The translations under genes and the position numbers were made by a program. Of a stretch of 64,000 bases of DNA, positions 51,379 through 60,106 are shown one piece after another; positions within the stretch are counted from its first letter, which is position 1, and each line of letters starts with the position of its first letter. The notes under the pieces were generated by a model. That model saw only the letters and a list, made by a program, of their open reading frames with translations. It did no database searches and was not told the origin of the DNA. Location of the stretch: assembly GCF_025567095.1 (NCBI RefSeq), contig NZ_JAOQJH010000009.1. One strand, written 5' to 3'. Origin of the DNA: Anthropogastromicrobium aceti (lineage in GTDB: Bacteria > Bacillota > Clostridia > Lachnospirales > Lachnospiraceae).

Positions 51379-52848
51379 TTAAATTTTGTTTACTGTTTTT
51401 CCAGAAATTCCAGGTTCTGTCATCTGGACTGGATCCATAATCTCATCCATCTGCTCCTTTGTAAGAAGACCCTTCTCAATGATAAGCTTTCTTACGGACT
51501 CACCTGTTTTAATAGCTTCTTTCGCAATCTCAGCTGCCTTCTGATAACCAACATATGGACATATTGCAGTTATAATTCCAACACTATTCTCAACAAAATA
51601 GCGGCAGCGGGTTTCATTTGCAGTAATACCGATTACGCAGTTATCTACAAATGTATTTACAGCATATGCAATCGTATCAATTGACTGGAACAGACAATAG
51701 AAAATAATTGGCTCAAATGCATTCAGCTCTAACTGTCCTGCTTCTGCTGCCATTGTAATTGTCATATCATTTCCAATAGCATTAAATGCTACCTGATTTA
51801 CAACCTCAGGAATAACTGGATTTACCTTACCTGGCATAATGGAAGAACCATTCTGCTTTGCCGGAAGATTAATCTCTCCAAAACCTGCTCTCGGTCCCGA
51901 AGACATAAGACGAAGATCGTTTGCAATTTTTGACAGTGTAACTGCACATGCCTTTACTGCACCAGATACTGCTACGAAAGAATCAAGGTTCTGAGTTGCA
52001 TCAATCAAGTCATATGCCTGCACCAGATCCATACCGGAAATTTCGCTTAAGTTTGGAACAATGCGGCGAAGATAAGATTCATCTGCATTTAATCCAGTAC
52101 CCACTGCTGTACCGCCCATGTTCAAGGTGCGCATCTCATCCATTGCCTTATCCATACGATTTAAATCACGTAAAATTGCAACACTGTATGCCTTAAATTC
52201 CTGTCCCAGACGAATCGGAACTGCATCCTGCAGCTGTGTTCTTCCCATTTTGATAACGCTATCAAACTCATCTGCCTTCTGCTCTAAAGCACTGTGAAGA
52301 CGAAGCAGCTGCTTTTTAAGCTTCTTTAACAGGCGAAGTGATGTCATCTTTCCTGCCGTCGGAATAACATCATTTGTAGACTGTCCGCAGTTAACATGAT
52401 CATTTGGATTAACAACGGAATAATCACCCTTCTTTCCGCCTAGAATCTCAATTGCTCTATTTGCAATAACCTCATTTGCATTCATATTTAAAGAAGTTCC
52501 TGCACCACCCTGAATCGGATCAACGATAAAATCCTCACGAAACTTTCCTTCAAGAATCTCATCACATGCCTGAACGATTGCCTGCGTACGTCTCTTGTCA
52601 AGAAGACCTGCCTCACAGTTTGTGATAGCTGCTGCCTTCTTGATGTAAGCCAAGCTGTTAATAATCTCTGGGTGCATATTTAATCCTGTAATATGGAAAT
52701 TCTCTGCTGCACGCAGTGACTGTACACCATAATAAACGTTTTCAGGCACATCCTTAGTTCCGATTGAATCCTTCTCAACACGAAACTCCATTTCATTTTC
52801 TGTCATATCCTTCATCCCTTCTGTTTTCTTATATACCTTTTCATTCAT
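51379..52848 (-). CDS. aspA: Aspartate ammonia-lyase (aspartase)
   Basis: 489 residues from ATG 52848, kept because GGAGG lies 9 bases upstream; ATG 52806 is a possible later start. Fumarase/aspartase superfamily: FRVEKDSIGTKDVPENVYYGVQSLRA, GGAGTSLNMNANEV, HVNCGQSTNDVIPT, MGRTQLQDAVP and the flexible SS loop GSSIMPGKVNPVIPEVVNQV with the catalytic Ser. It converts aspartate to fumarate and ammonia, a route to fumarate in fermentation. A LysR regulator gene lies upstream on the other strand; a mobile element separates the two. Confidence 0.95.
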   Translation of the reverse strand: MNEKVYKKTEGMKDMTENEMEFRVEKDSIGTKDVPENVYYGVQSLRAAENFHITGLNMHPEIINSLAYIKKAAAITNCEAGLLDKRRTQAIVQACDEILEGKFREDFIVDPIQGGAGTSLNMNANEVIANRAIEILGGKKGDYSVVNPNDHVNCGQSTNDVIPTAGKMTSLRLLKKLKKQLLRLHSALEQKADEFDSVIKMGRTQLQDAVPIRLGQEFKAYSVAILRDLNRMDKAMDEMRTLNMGGTAVGTGLNADESYLRRIVPNLSEISGMDLVQAYDLIDATQNLDSFVAVSGAVKACAVTLSKIANDLRLMSSGPRAGFGEINLPAKQNGSSIMPGKVNPVIPEVVNQVAFNAIGNDMTITMAAEAGQLELNAFEPIIFYCLFQSIDTIAYAVNTFVDNCVIGITANETRCRYFVENSVGIITAICPYVGYQKAAEIAKEAIKTGESVRKLIIEKGLLTKEQMDEIMDPVQMTEPGISGKTVNKI

Positions 52849-52888
52849 TTCTTATTTCCTCCACTTTATCCCTAATAGCCCTTTGGAA

Positions 52889-53081
52889 GTTGCAGTTCAC
52901 GTGTCATTTTACGAAAGCACTAAGGTGTAATGGTTTCGTCGCCGGACCAAACTCCGCAGGCTCCTGTTATGTTCTTTCTTGTTATACATTACTTTGAAAG
53001 ACCTGCTTCAAGTGTCCGGCTCGTGAAATCCATTCACCTTAGTGCTTTGCTATAAATATTGGCTGATCCGTGAACTGCAAT
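52889..53081 (-). mobile_element. MITE-like element, copy 3 (193 bp)
   Basis: Inverted orientation relative to copies 1 and 2. Ends GTTGCAGTTCACG and CGTGAACTGCAAT. Flanked by a perfect 8-bp direct duplication CTTTGGAA (52881-52888 and 53082-53089), direct evidence of transposition. It contains the undisrupted GGACCAAACTCCGCAGG equivalent of the site that is interrupted in copy 2. It occupies most of the aspA-lysR gap. Confidence 0.88.
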
Positions 53082-53240
53082 CTTTGGAATATTTTTAAGA
53101 TTTAATATCTTACCCTTGTCTTCATTATAGATTACCAGTATAATATAATCAAATACATATACTTTTATAGTTATTATAGTGTTTAAGTTATAGTATTTTT
53201 AATATTTTTTACAAAAAAACACGATAAGGATGGTATTTTT

Positions 53241-54203
53241 ATGTTTCAGGGAATGGAATATGTTTACCAAGTTTACAAGGATAAAAGTTTTTCAAAAGCA
53301 GCTGCGAACCTTTTTATTTCACAGCCTTCTTTAAGTGCTAATGTAAAACGCGTAGAAAAAAAGGTTGGTTTTCCTATTTTTGACCGCAGCACAAAGCCGC
53401 TTTCTTTGACGGAGTGTGGAAAAGAATACATCCGATGCGTGGAAGAAATTCTCGCAGTGGAAAAGGGATTTTCGCAGTTTGTCTATGATTTTGACAATTT
53501 GGAAACAGGAACTTTAACGCTTGGCGGCAGCAATCTGTTTTCATCCTGGATTTTGCCATCTCTCATTTCAAACTTTGCACCACGCTACCCAAACATTAGA
53601 ATCAATTTAATTGAAGAAAATACAACACAGTTAACTGAACTTTTGCAGAAGGGTATTGTCGATCTGATTTTAGATAACACAACTCTTGACTCTGCTGTCT
53701 TTGACAGCAAATTATATAAAGAAGAACATCTTGTATTGGCAGTTCCACACTCTTTTTCAATCAACAGCGAATTAACCTCCTTTCAGATTCCAAATGATCT
53801 GATTGAACAAAAAGATTTCCAGATGGATTCTGTGCCAGTTGTTCCGCTTCGTTTATTTTCAGATCTTCCATTTATTATGCTGCGAAATGAAAATGATACC
53901 GGAAGACGTGCCCGCCTAATTTGTCAGGACAGCAATTTCAAACCCAATATCATTTTAAATATGGATCAGCAGATGACTGCTTATAACATCTGCCAATCTG
54001 GTCTTGGAATCTGCTTTATCGGTGATATTATTTTAAGCCGTATTCCGCGCAACAAAAATGTAGTCTATTATCGGCTGCCTACGCAGCATAATACAAGACG
54101 CGTCTGCTTCTATTGGAAAAAAGGACGTTATTTTTCACGTGCCATGGAAGAATTTTTAAATGGCTGCTGTCGTATTGATGAATCTTCCAGTGTATTTACA
54201 TGA
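53241..54203 (+). CDS. LysR-family transcriptional regulator
   Basis: 320 residues. N-terminal winged helix-turn-helix (about 1-60): YQVYKDKSFSKAAANLFISQPSLSANVKRVEKKVGFPIFDRSTKPLSLTECG. Effector domain from about 90 (GTLTLGGSNLFSSWILPSLISNFAPRYPNIRINLIEENT). RBS AAGGATGG. It is divergent from aspA, so aspartase control is plausible, although the mobile element now stands between them. A ppdK gene lies downstream on the opposite strand and is another possible target. Ligand unknown. Confidence 0.9.
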   Translation: MFQGMEYVYQVYKDKSFSKAAANLFISQPSLSANVKRVEKKVGFPIFDRSTKPLSLTECGKEYIRCVEEILAVEKGFSQFVYDFDNLETGTLTLGGSNLFSSWILPSLISNFAPRYPNIRINLIEENTTQLTELLQKGIVDLILDNTTLDSAVFDSKLYKEEHLVLAVPHSFSINSELTSFQIPNDLIEQKDFQMDSVPVVPLRLFSDLPFIMLRNENDTGRRARLICQDSNFKPNIILNMDQQMTAYNICQSGLGICFIGDIILSRIPRNKNVVYYRLPTQHNTRRVCFYWKKGRYFSRAMEEFLNGCCRIDESSSVFT

Positions 54204-54226
54204 ATAGTTGAGTGCTCAATTCTCAT

Positions 54227-54270
54227 AAAAATGGGCTGCAACCTGTTTTCACAGATTACAGCCCATTTTT
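54227..54270. terminator. Bidirectional terminator between the LysR gene and ppdK
   Basis: AAAAATGGGCTG / CAGCCCATTTTT, a 12-bp perfect stem; T and A runs on both sides suit both convergent genes. Confidence 0.85.
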
Positions 54271-54294
54271 ATTTTTACCTTAAAAGGTTATTAA

Positions 54295-56922
54295 TTACTT
54301 ATTGTTTAATGCAGCCTGTGCAGCAGCCAGTCTTGCGATCGGCACACGGAACGGTGAGCAAGAAACATAGTTTAAGCCTACCTTATGGCAGAACTCTACG
54401 GAGCTTGGATCTCCACCGTGCTCACCACAGATACCGCACTTTAAGTTCGGTCTGGTAGCGCGTCCCTTTTCAACTGCCATCTTAACCAGCTGGCCTACGC
54501 CCTCCTGATCAAGTCTTGCAAATGGATCAGACTCGTAGATCTTAGCCTTGTAGTAGGAATCTAAGAACTTACCTGCATCATCACGAGAGAAACCAAAGGT
54601 CATCTGAGTCAGGTCGTTTGTACCAAATGAGAAGAACTCAGCTTCCTCAGCGATCTTATCAGCGGTCAGTGCGGCACGCGGAATCTCGATCATGGTACCG
54701 ATATGATACTGCATGTCGGAATTCTTTTCCTTCTTAACCTGCTCTGCAACTTCTACAACAACGTCCTTAACGAACTTCAGCTCTTTCTTCTCGCCTACTA
54801 ACGGAATCATGATCTCTGGAACGATGTCATAACCCTTCTCCTGTGCAACTTCGATAGCAGCTTCCATAACGGCTCTTGTCTGCATCTTAGCGATCTCAGG
54901 ATAGGTAACAGCCAGACGGCATCCACGATGACCCATCATTGGGTTAAACTCATGCAGGGAATCACAGGTAGCCTTTACTTCCTCAACGGTCAGGTTCATA
55001 TCCTTAGCCAGTGCTGCGATATCTTCCGGATCGGTAGGAACGAACTCATGCAGCGGCGGATCCAGGTAACGAACTGTCATCGGACGTCCCTCAAGAGCCT
55101 CGTACATAGCCTTGAAGTCAGCCTTCTGGAACTGAAGAAGCTCTGCTAATGCAGCCTCTCTCTGCTCAACAGTCTTGGAAAGGATCATCTTACGAATCTT
55201 CGGGATTCTCTCCTCACCGAAGAACATATGCTCAGTACGGCAAAGACCGATACCCTCTGCACCAAGTCTTACTGCATTTAAAGTATCTGCCGGAGTATCT
55301 GCGTTTGTACGTACGGACAGCTTTCTGAACTGATCAGCCCAAGCCATAACACGTCCGAAGTCACCACCTACAGATGCCTCAACGGTCTTGATGTCGCCCT
55401 TATAAATCTTACCAGTAGTACCATCCAGAGAAATGTAATCTCCCTCATGGAATGTGTAGCCACCTAACTCGAAAGTCTTAGCCTCCTCGTCGATCTTGAT
55501 CTCGCCGCAGCCAGATACACAGCAAGTACCCATACCACGTGCAACTACTGCTGCGTGAGATGTCATACCACCACGAACAGTCAGGATACCCTGAGATGCA
55601 TGCATACCCTCGATATCCTCTGGAGAAGTCTCAAGACGAACCAGGATAACTCTCTCGCCTCTGCCGCCCTTACCAGCAGCCTTAGCCTCGTCTGCAGTAA
55701 AGTAAACCTTACCAGCAGCAGCACCTGGAGATGCCGGAAGTGCAGAACCGATAACCTCACCTGCCTTTAATGCAGCGGTATCGAATGTTGGATGAAGCAG
55801 CTGATCAAGAGACTTTGCCTCGATACGGCATACAGCTTCCTCAGGAGTAATCTGTCCCTCATCTACAAGGTCACAAGCGATCTTGATAGCAGCCGGAGCG
55901 GTTCTCTTACCGTTACGTGTCTGCAGGAAGTACAGCTTGCCTTCCTCGATGGTGAACTCCATATCCTGCATATCATGGAAGTGATTCTCAAGATTTGTAG
56001 CCAGATCCATGAACTGCTTGTAAACTTCTGGCATAGCCTGCTCCAGAGTAGAGATCGGCTGTGGTGTACGAACACCAGCAACAACGTCCTCGCCCTGTGC
56101 GTTTAACAGGTACTCACCGAAGATACCCTTTGCACCAGTAGATGGATTACGTGTAAATGCAACACCTGTACCAGATGTCTCACCCTTGTTACCGAATACC
56201 ATGGTCTGTACGTTTACAGCGGTACCCCAGTCACCCGGAATATCATTCATACGACGGTATACGATAGCACGCGGATTATCCCAAGAACGGAATACAGCCT
56301 TTACAGCCTCCATCAGCTGTACAGTAGGATCCTGTGGGAACTCACTTCCCATAGCATCAAAGTAAACCTTCTTAAAACGAACAATCAGTTCCTTTAAGTC
56401 ATCAGCGGTCAGCTCTACGTCGTAGGTTACACCTTTCTCAGCCTTGATCTCATCGATGATCTTCTCAAAATGGCTCTTCGGAACCTCCATAACAACGTCA
56501 GAGAACATCTGGATGAATCTTCTGTAAGAATCGTAAGCAAATCTTGGATTGCCAGTCTTCTTTGCGAAGCCTTCAACAGATACATCGTTCAGACCCAGGT
56601 TCAGGATGGTATCCATCATACCTGGCATGGATGCACGTGCACCAGAACGAACAGAAACAAGTAACGGATCCTCTACGTCGCCTAACTTCTTGCCATTGTA
56701 CTCCTCTAACCACTTTAATGCATCAAAGATCTGAGCCTGAATTTCATCAGAAATCTTCTTTCCGCAGTTGTAATACTCGGTACATGCCTCAGTCGTTACA
56801 GTGAAACCCTGTGGAATCGGCATGCCAAGACCGGTCATCTCAGCCAGATTGCAGCCCTTGCCTCCGAGAAGATTTCTCATAGAAGCATTGCCTTCCTGGA
56901 ACTTGTAAACCCACTTAGCCAT
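54295..56922 (-). CDS. ppdK: Pyruvate, phosphate dikinase
   Basis: 875 residues from ATG 56922 (AGGAGG in front), the normal size. It interconverts pyruvate, ATP and Pi with PEP, AMP and PPi. Domains: ATP-grasp (1-340, NLLGGKGCNLAEMTGLGMPIPQGFTVT), swivelling phosphohistidine domain (GGMTSHAAVVARGMGTCCVSG with the catalytic His about 455) and PEP/pyruvate barrel (RTEHMF, LDPPLHEF, GHRGCRLA, GTNDLTQMTFG, and KCGICGEHGGDP with catalytic Cys). It is a key PEP enzyme in PPi-using anaerobes. Its own promoter and terminator mark a single-gene unit. Confidence 0.97.
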   Translation of the reverse strand: MAKWVYKFQEGNASMRNLLGGKGCNLAEMTGLGMPIPQGFTVTTEACTEYYNCGKKISDEIQAQIFDALKWLEEYNGKKLGDVEDPLLVSVRSGARASMPGMMDTILNLGLNDVSVEGFAKKTGNPRFAYDSYRRFIQMFSDVVMEVPKSHFEKIIDEIKAEKGVTYDVELTADDLKELIVRFKKVYFDAMGSEFPQDPTVQLMEAVKAVFRSWDNPRAIVYRRMNDIPGDWGTAVNVQTMVFGNKGETSGTGVAFTRNPSTGAKGIFGEYLLNAQGEDVVAGVRTPQPISTLEQAMPEVYKQFMDLATNLENHFHDMQDMEFTIEEGKLYFLQTRNGKRTAPAAIKIACDLVDEGQITPEEAVCRIEAKSLDQLLHPTFDTAALKAGEVIGSALPASPGAAAGKVYFTADEAKAAGKGGRGERVILVRLETSPEDIEGMHASQGILTVRGGMTSHAAVVARGMGTCCVSGCGEIKIDEEAKTFELGGYTFHEGDYISLDGTTGKIYKGDIKTVEASVGGDFGRVMAWADQFRKLSVRTNADTPADTLNAVRLGAEGIGLCRTEHMFFGEERIPKIRKMILSKTVEQREAALAELLQFQKADFKAMYEALEGRPMTVRYLDPPLHEFVPTDPEDIAALAKDMNLTVEEVKATCDSLHEFNPMMGHRGCRLAVTYPEIAKMQTRAVMEAAIEVAQEKGYDIVPEIMIPLVGEKKELKFVKDVVVEVAEQVKKEKNSDMQYHIGTMIEIPRAALTADKIAEEAEFFSFGTNDLTQMTFGFSRDDAGKFLDSYYKAKIYESDPFARLDQEGVGQLVKMAVEKGRATRPNLKCGICGEHGGDPSSVEFCHKVGLNYVSCSPFRVPIARLAAAQAALNNK

Positions 56923-57009
56923 TATAAACCTCCTAAAAATAAGGGATTGCTCCCGGTTTTCTTTTGTGTCCAAACAGACCTTTACTGTTTTCACAGACAC
57001 TCTGTTAAT

Positions 57010-57037
57010 ATTATAACATAATCTGGCAATTAGTAAA
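57010..57037 (-). promoter_or_regulatory. Predicted promoter of ppdK
   Basis: Minus strand TTTACT (57037-57032), 16-base spacer, TATAAT (57015-57010), about 85 bases before the ATG. The rest of the gap 56923-57268 shows AT-rich sequence and, at its plus-strand end, a TCTGC/GCAGA hairpin (57227-57244) before the ArsR gene. Confidence 0.6.
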
Positions 57038-57268
57038 GTGGAAAATCCTAAAAAATCTTGTATTTTTATTTTTCCTATAGTAAAATAGATGACATGGCTA
57101 GATGATTCTTGTTTTTTTGTCAATCAATCTTGCTAATTTGCTGTATTTTGTGAACATATATTTGTTTTTTTTATAAAAAACTCTATTAAAAACCTCATTT
57201 GCAAAAACAGCAATCTCATACTTGTGTCTGCTTACACCAGCAGATTACGGAAAGGCATGGTAATTTAT

Positions 57269-57712
57269 ATGACAACTCCAATTCTCCCACATAATCATGG
57301 GGATATCCATAACGTTCTTGAGGCAATGCCCTCTAAAGATACCTGTGCAGATATGGCCAGTGCCTTCAAACAGCTTTGTGACGGTACACGTCTTCAGATC
57401 TTCTGGCTGCTGTGTCACAGTGAGGAATGCGTACTTAATATCTCTGCTGCTGTCGGCATGAGTGCTCCCGCTGTCTCCCATCACCTGCGCTGTCTAAAAG
57501 ATGCAGGGCTGATCACAGGAAATCGACATGGAAAGGAAGTACATTATCACATTGCCTCCACCACACAGGCCGCGCTCCTTCATCACTTTGTTGACAGCTA
57601 CCTGCATACCAGCTGTCCCGGTGAATTTGACAGTCAGGGAATTTCGCACTCACAAACTGAACATTTTCAGCATGAATCCTGTTCATGCGGCTGCTCACAT
57701 TCTGACAATTAA
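57269..57712 (+). CDS. ArsR/SmtB-family regulator with His/Cys-rich ends
   Basis: About 147 residues from ATG 57269 (ATG 57257 is possible). Winged helix core with TRLQIFWLLCHSEECVLNISAAVGMSAPAVSHHLRCLKDAGLITGNRHGKEVHYHIA. N-terminal HNHGDIHN and the C-terminal ESCSCGCSHSDN supply extra Cys and His residues, suggesting metal sensing at non-standard sites; the classic ELCVCDL motif of ArsR is only partly present (EECVLNIS). TACGGAAAGGCAT and a small hairpin precede the start. The DUF4250 gene begins 16 bp later. Metal ligand inferred; no efflux pump gene is adjacent. Confidence 0.85.
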   Translation: MTTPILPHNHGDIHNVLEAMPSKDTCADMASAFKQLCDGTRLQIFWLLCHSEECVLNISAAVGMSAPAVSHHLRCLKDAGLITGNRHGKEVHYHIASTTQAALLHHFVDSYLHTSCPGEFDSQGISHSQTEHFQHESCSCGCSHSDN

Positions 57713-57728
57713 TAATAGGAGGCTTTTC

Positions 57729-57908
57729 ATGACCGTTTTACCTAAAGATCCAGTAATTCTTTTAAGCTATATCAATACGCAGCTTCGCGATTTTTATCCA
57801 AGTCTTGACGAACTATGCAGCAGTCTAAACGCAGACAAACAAACACTCTGCAACACCCTCGCTCAGATTGATTATTATTATGATGAAACATCCAATCAAT
57901 TTGTTTAA
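57729..57908 (+). CDS. DUF4250-family small protein
   Basis: 59 residues from ATG 57729 with AGGAGG 6-7 bases upstream; a longer frame exists but lacks a site and overlaps the ArsR gene. Sequence LPKDPVILLSYINTQLRDFYPSLDELCSSLN, then a short helix and YYYDETSNQFV, matches the small DUF4250 family that is widespread in clostridia. Function unknown. It lies between the ArsR gene and aroC, in the same direction. Confidence 0.85.
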   Translation: MTVLPKDPVILLSYINTQLRDFYPSLDELCSSLNADKQTLCNTLAQIDYYYDETSNQFV

Positions 57909-57959
57909 AGCTATTTCATTCAAACAAAGCTGATTTTTTGCACAGAAAGGCAGGTTTTT

Positions 57960-59057
57960 ATGGCAGGTTCATCCTTCGGCACTATTTTTCGTATTACTAC
58001 TTGGGGCGAGTCACACGGTCCGTCAATCGGCGTTGTCGTTGACGGCTGTCCGGCAGGGCTTTTTCTCTCAGAAGAAGATATCCAAATGCAGCTAAATCGC
58101 AGACGTCCAGGACAATCACGTTACTCTACCCCACGAAATGAGGCAGATCGTGTTCATATTCTCTCTGGTATATTTGAGGGACGCACAACTGGTACACCAA
58201 TTGCTATGGAAGTAATCAATGAGACACAGCGCTCTAAAGATTACTCTGAAATTGCAAATAGCTATCGCCCTGGTCATGCAGATTATACATTTGATCAAAA
58301 GTATGGTTTTCGCGATTATCGCGGCGGCGGACGCTCATCCGGTCGTGAGACAATCGGACGTGTGGCAGGTGGTGCTGTGGCTATGAAGCTTTTAGAGCAG
58401 CTTGGCATTTCTATTACTGCCTATGCCTCATCTATTGGACCTGTTGCAGCTAAAACATTTTGTCCAGAAGAGATTGACAACAATCCATTCCATCTGCCAG
58501 ATGCAGAAGCTGCTGCAATGGCACAAAAATATGTTGACCGCATGATGGAAGAAAAGGAATCCTCCGGCGGTGTAATCGAATGCCGCATCACAGGTGTTCC
58601 GGCTGGCCTTGGCGATCCTGTATTTGAAAAGCTTGATGCTAATCTTTCTAAAGCGCTTGTCTCTATCGGTGCTGTTAAGGGAATTGAAATCGGTGATGGC
58701 TTCGCAGCAGCACATGCTGTCGGCTCAGAAAATAACGATTCCTTCTATATTAATGAGGATGGAAATACCGCCAAGAAAACCAACCATGCAGGCGGCATTC
58801 TGGGCGGCATAAGTGATGGTGATACCATTATTGTTCGTGCAGCAGTTAAGCCTACACCTTCGATCTTCCGTCCGCAGCAGACAATTTCACGCAATAAGGA
58901 ACCGATGGAACTGACGATCAAAGGTCGCCATGATCCTTTGATTGTTCCTCGTGCTGTTGTTGTCGTTGAGGCGATGTGTGCGCTTACCATTGCAGACAGT
59001 CTGCTTCTCAATATGACAGCGCAGATGGACGGTGTGCTTCGCTTCTATAATAAATAA
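57960..59057 (+). CDS. aroC: Chorismate synthase
   Basis: 365 residues. It makes chorismate from EPSP using reduced FMN, the last shared step of aromatic biosynthesis. Motifs: GTIFRITTWGESHGPSIGVVVDGCPAG, RRRPGQSRYSTPRNEADRVHILSG, GHADYTFDQKYGFRDYRGGGRSSGRET and RHDPLIVPRAVVVVEAM. The rest of the shikimate genes are elsewhere. RBS AAAGGCAGG. It is followed by convergent nudC with only two bases between stops. Confidence 0.97.
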   Translation: MAGSSFGTIFRITTWGESHGPSIGVVVDGCPAGLFLSEEDIQMQLNRRRPGQSRYSTPRNEADRVHILSGIFEGRTTGTPIAMEVINETQRSKDYSEIANSYRPGHADYTFDQKYGFRDYRGGGRSSGRETIGRVAGGAVAMKLLEQLGISITAYASSIGPVAAKTFCPEEIDNNPFHLPDAEAAAMAQKYVDRMMEEKESSGGVIECRITGVPAGLGDPVFEKLDANLSKALVSIGAVKGIEIGDGFAAAHAVGSENNDSFYINEDGNTAKKTNHAGGILGGISDGDTIIVRAAVKPTPSIFRPQQTISRNKEPMELTIKGRHDPLIVPRAVVVVEAMCALTIADSLLLNMTAQMDGVLRFYNK

Positions 59058-59059
59058 CA

Positions 59060-59980
59060 TCATACATCCTTGTGATCACGAAAATAACATATCATCTCAT
59101 TTGTCAGGCTCAGGTCATCGTAAGAATCCTGAGCCTGATCAATTTTGTCGCGCTCGATCCACTCGGCAACAGAGAGTTCTTCCTTATCAAGACGAATATC
59201 CTGTTCTCCATCTGCTTCACAGAAAAATCCAGTAAGCAGCGTATCTGTAAATGACCACGGCTGGCTCTTGTAATAGCGAAGATTCTTTACCCTAATACCT
59301 GTCTCTTCCATTACCTCTCTTGCTACTGTCTGCTCAAGTGTCTCTCCAATCTCGGTAAAGCCTGCTACAAGTGCATATCTGGTATACGTTCTTCCTGCAT
59401 ACTTTGTCATAAGAAGCTTTGACCCCTTCGTTACAGCAATAATAACTGCCGGATTTATGCGCGGATATACTCGACTGCCGCACTTCTCGCAATAAAGCAT
59501 ACGCTCCTTATGATCTTTCTTTAATAAGCCACCGCAGTGACCGCAGTAACGATTGTTTCTATACCAGCCATCAAGCTGAAGCGCCGTAATTCCAGCAAAA
59601 GCAATAAAACGAGGCATTATCTCACGCATATCACGTCTGTTTTTCCATGCTCCCGTAAGTCCTTTTGTATTTTCAAGCGCCTGTAAGCGATCTGATGGAC
59701 CAGATGTCATGTTGCTCTCATCCTCAATCAATCCCGTATCGTCCTTCCCTGTCATCTGCTTTAAAAAATAATGTCTTCCGTCAATGGCAAATAAATAAAC
59801 AGCACCGTAAAGCGGCTCTGCAAGCTCCTTGAATGTTGGTATGTACCAGCTGTTCTTTTCTTTTTTATCTTGGCATAACAGCACTGTTCCATCCTTTATG
59901 CAAATACAAAAATCTGTGATTTGTGGCTGATATTCAATGTAATGATTATCATATTGATGTGGTGTAATATCCTGTATCAT
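59060..59980 (-). CDS. nudC: NudC-type NADH pyrophosphatase (zinc ribbon plus Nudix)
   Basis: About 306 residues from ATG 59980 (AGGAGG upstream). The N-terminal part is a divergent NudC-like domain; the middle is a four-Cys zinc ribbon (YCGHCGGLLKKDHKERMLYCEKCGSRVYPR); the Nudix box GFTEIGETLEQTVAREVMEETGI fits G-x5-E-x7-REUxEExGU exactly, with SQPWSFTDTLLTGFFCEA (the SQPWPFPxS motif of NADH-specific members in altered form) just after. It cleaves NAD(H) or NAD-capped RNA. Probably cytoplasmic. It stands alone. Confidence 0.93.
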   Translation of the reverse strand: MIQDITPHQYDNHYIEYQPQITDFCICIKDGTVLLCQDKKEKNSWYIPTFKELAEPLYGAVYLFAIDGRHYFLKQMTGKDDTGLIEDESNMTSGPSDRLQALENTKGLTGAWKNRRDMREIMPRFIAFAGITALQLDGWYRNNRYCGHCGGLLKKDHKERMLYCEKCGSRVYPRINPAVIIAVTKGSKLLMTKYAGRTYTRYALVAGFTEIGETLEQTVAREVMEETGIRVKNLRYYKSQPWSFTDTLLTGFFCEADGEQDIRLDKEELSVAEWIERDKIDQAQDSYDDLSLTNEMICYFRDHKDV

Positions 59981-60106
59981 GTTTTTCTCCTCCTGCAAAT
60001 ATCCTATCACAGTTATAAATCATATGCAATTAGTTCTGTTTAAATAGGAACCACAACATATAAACAAACATATCCTATAAGGAGCAAACTTTTTGAGGAT
60101 TCCTAC

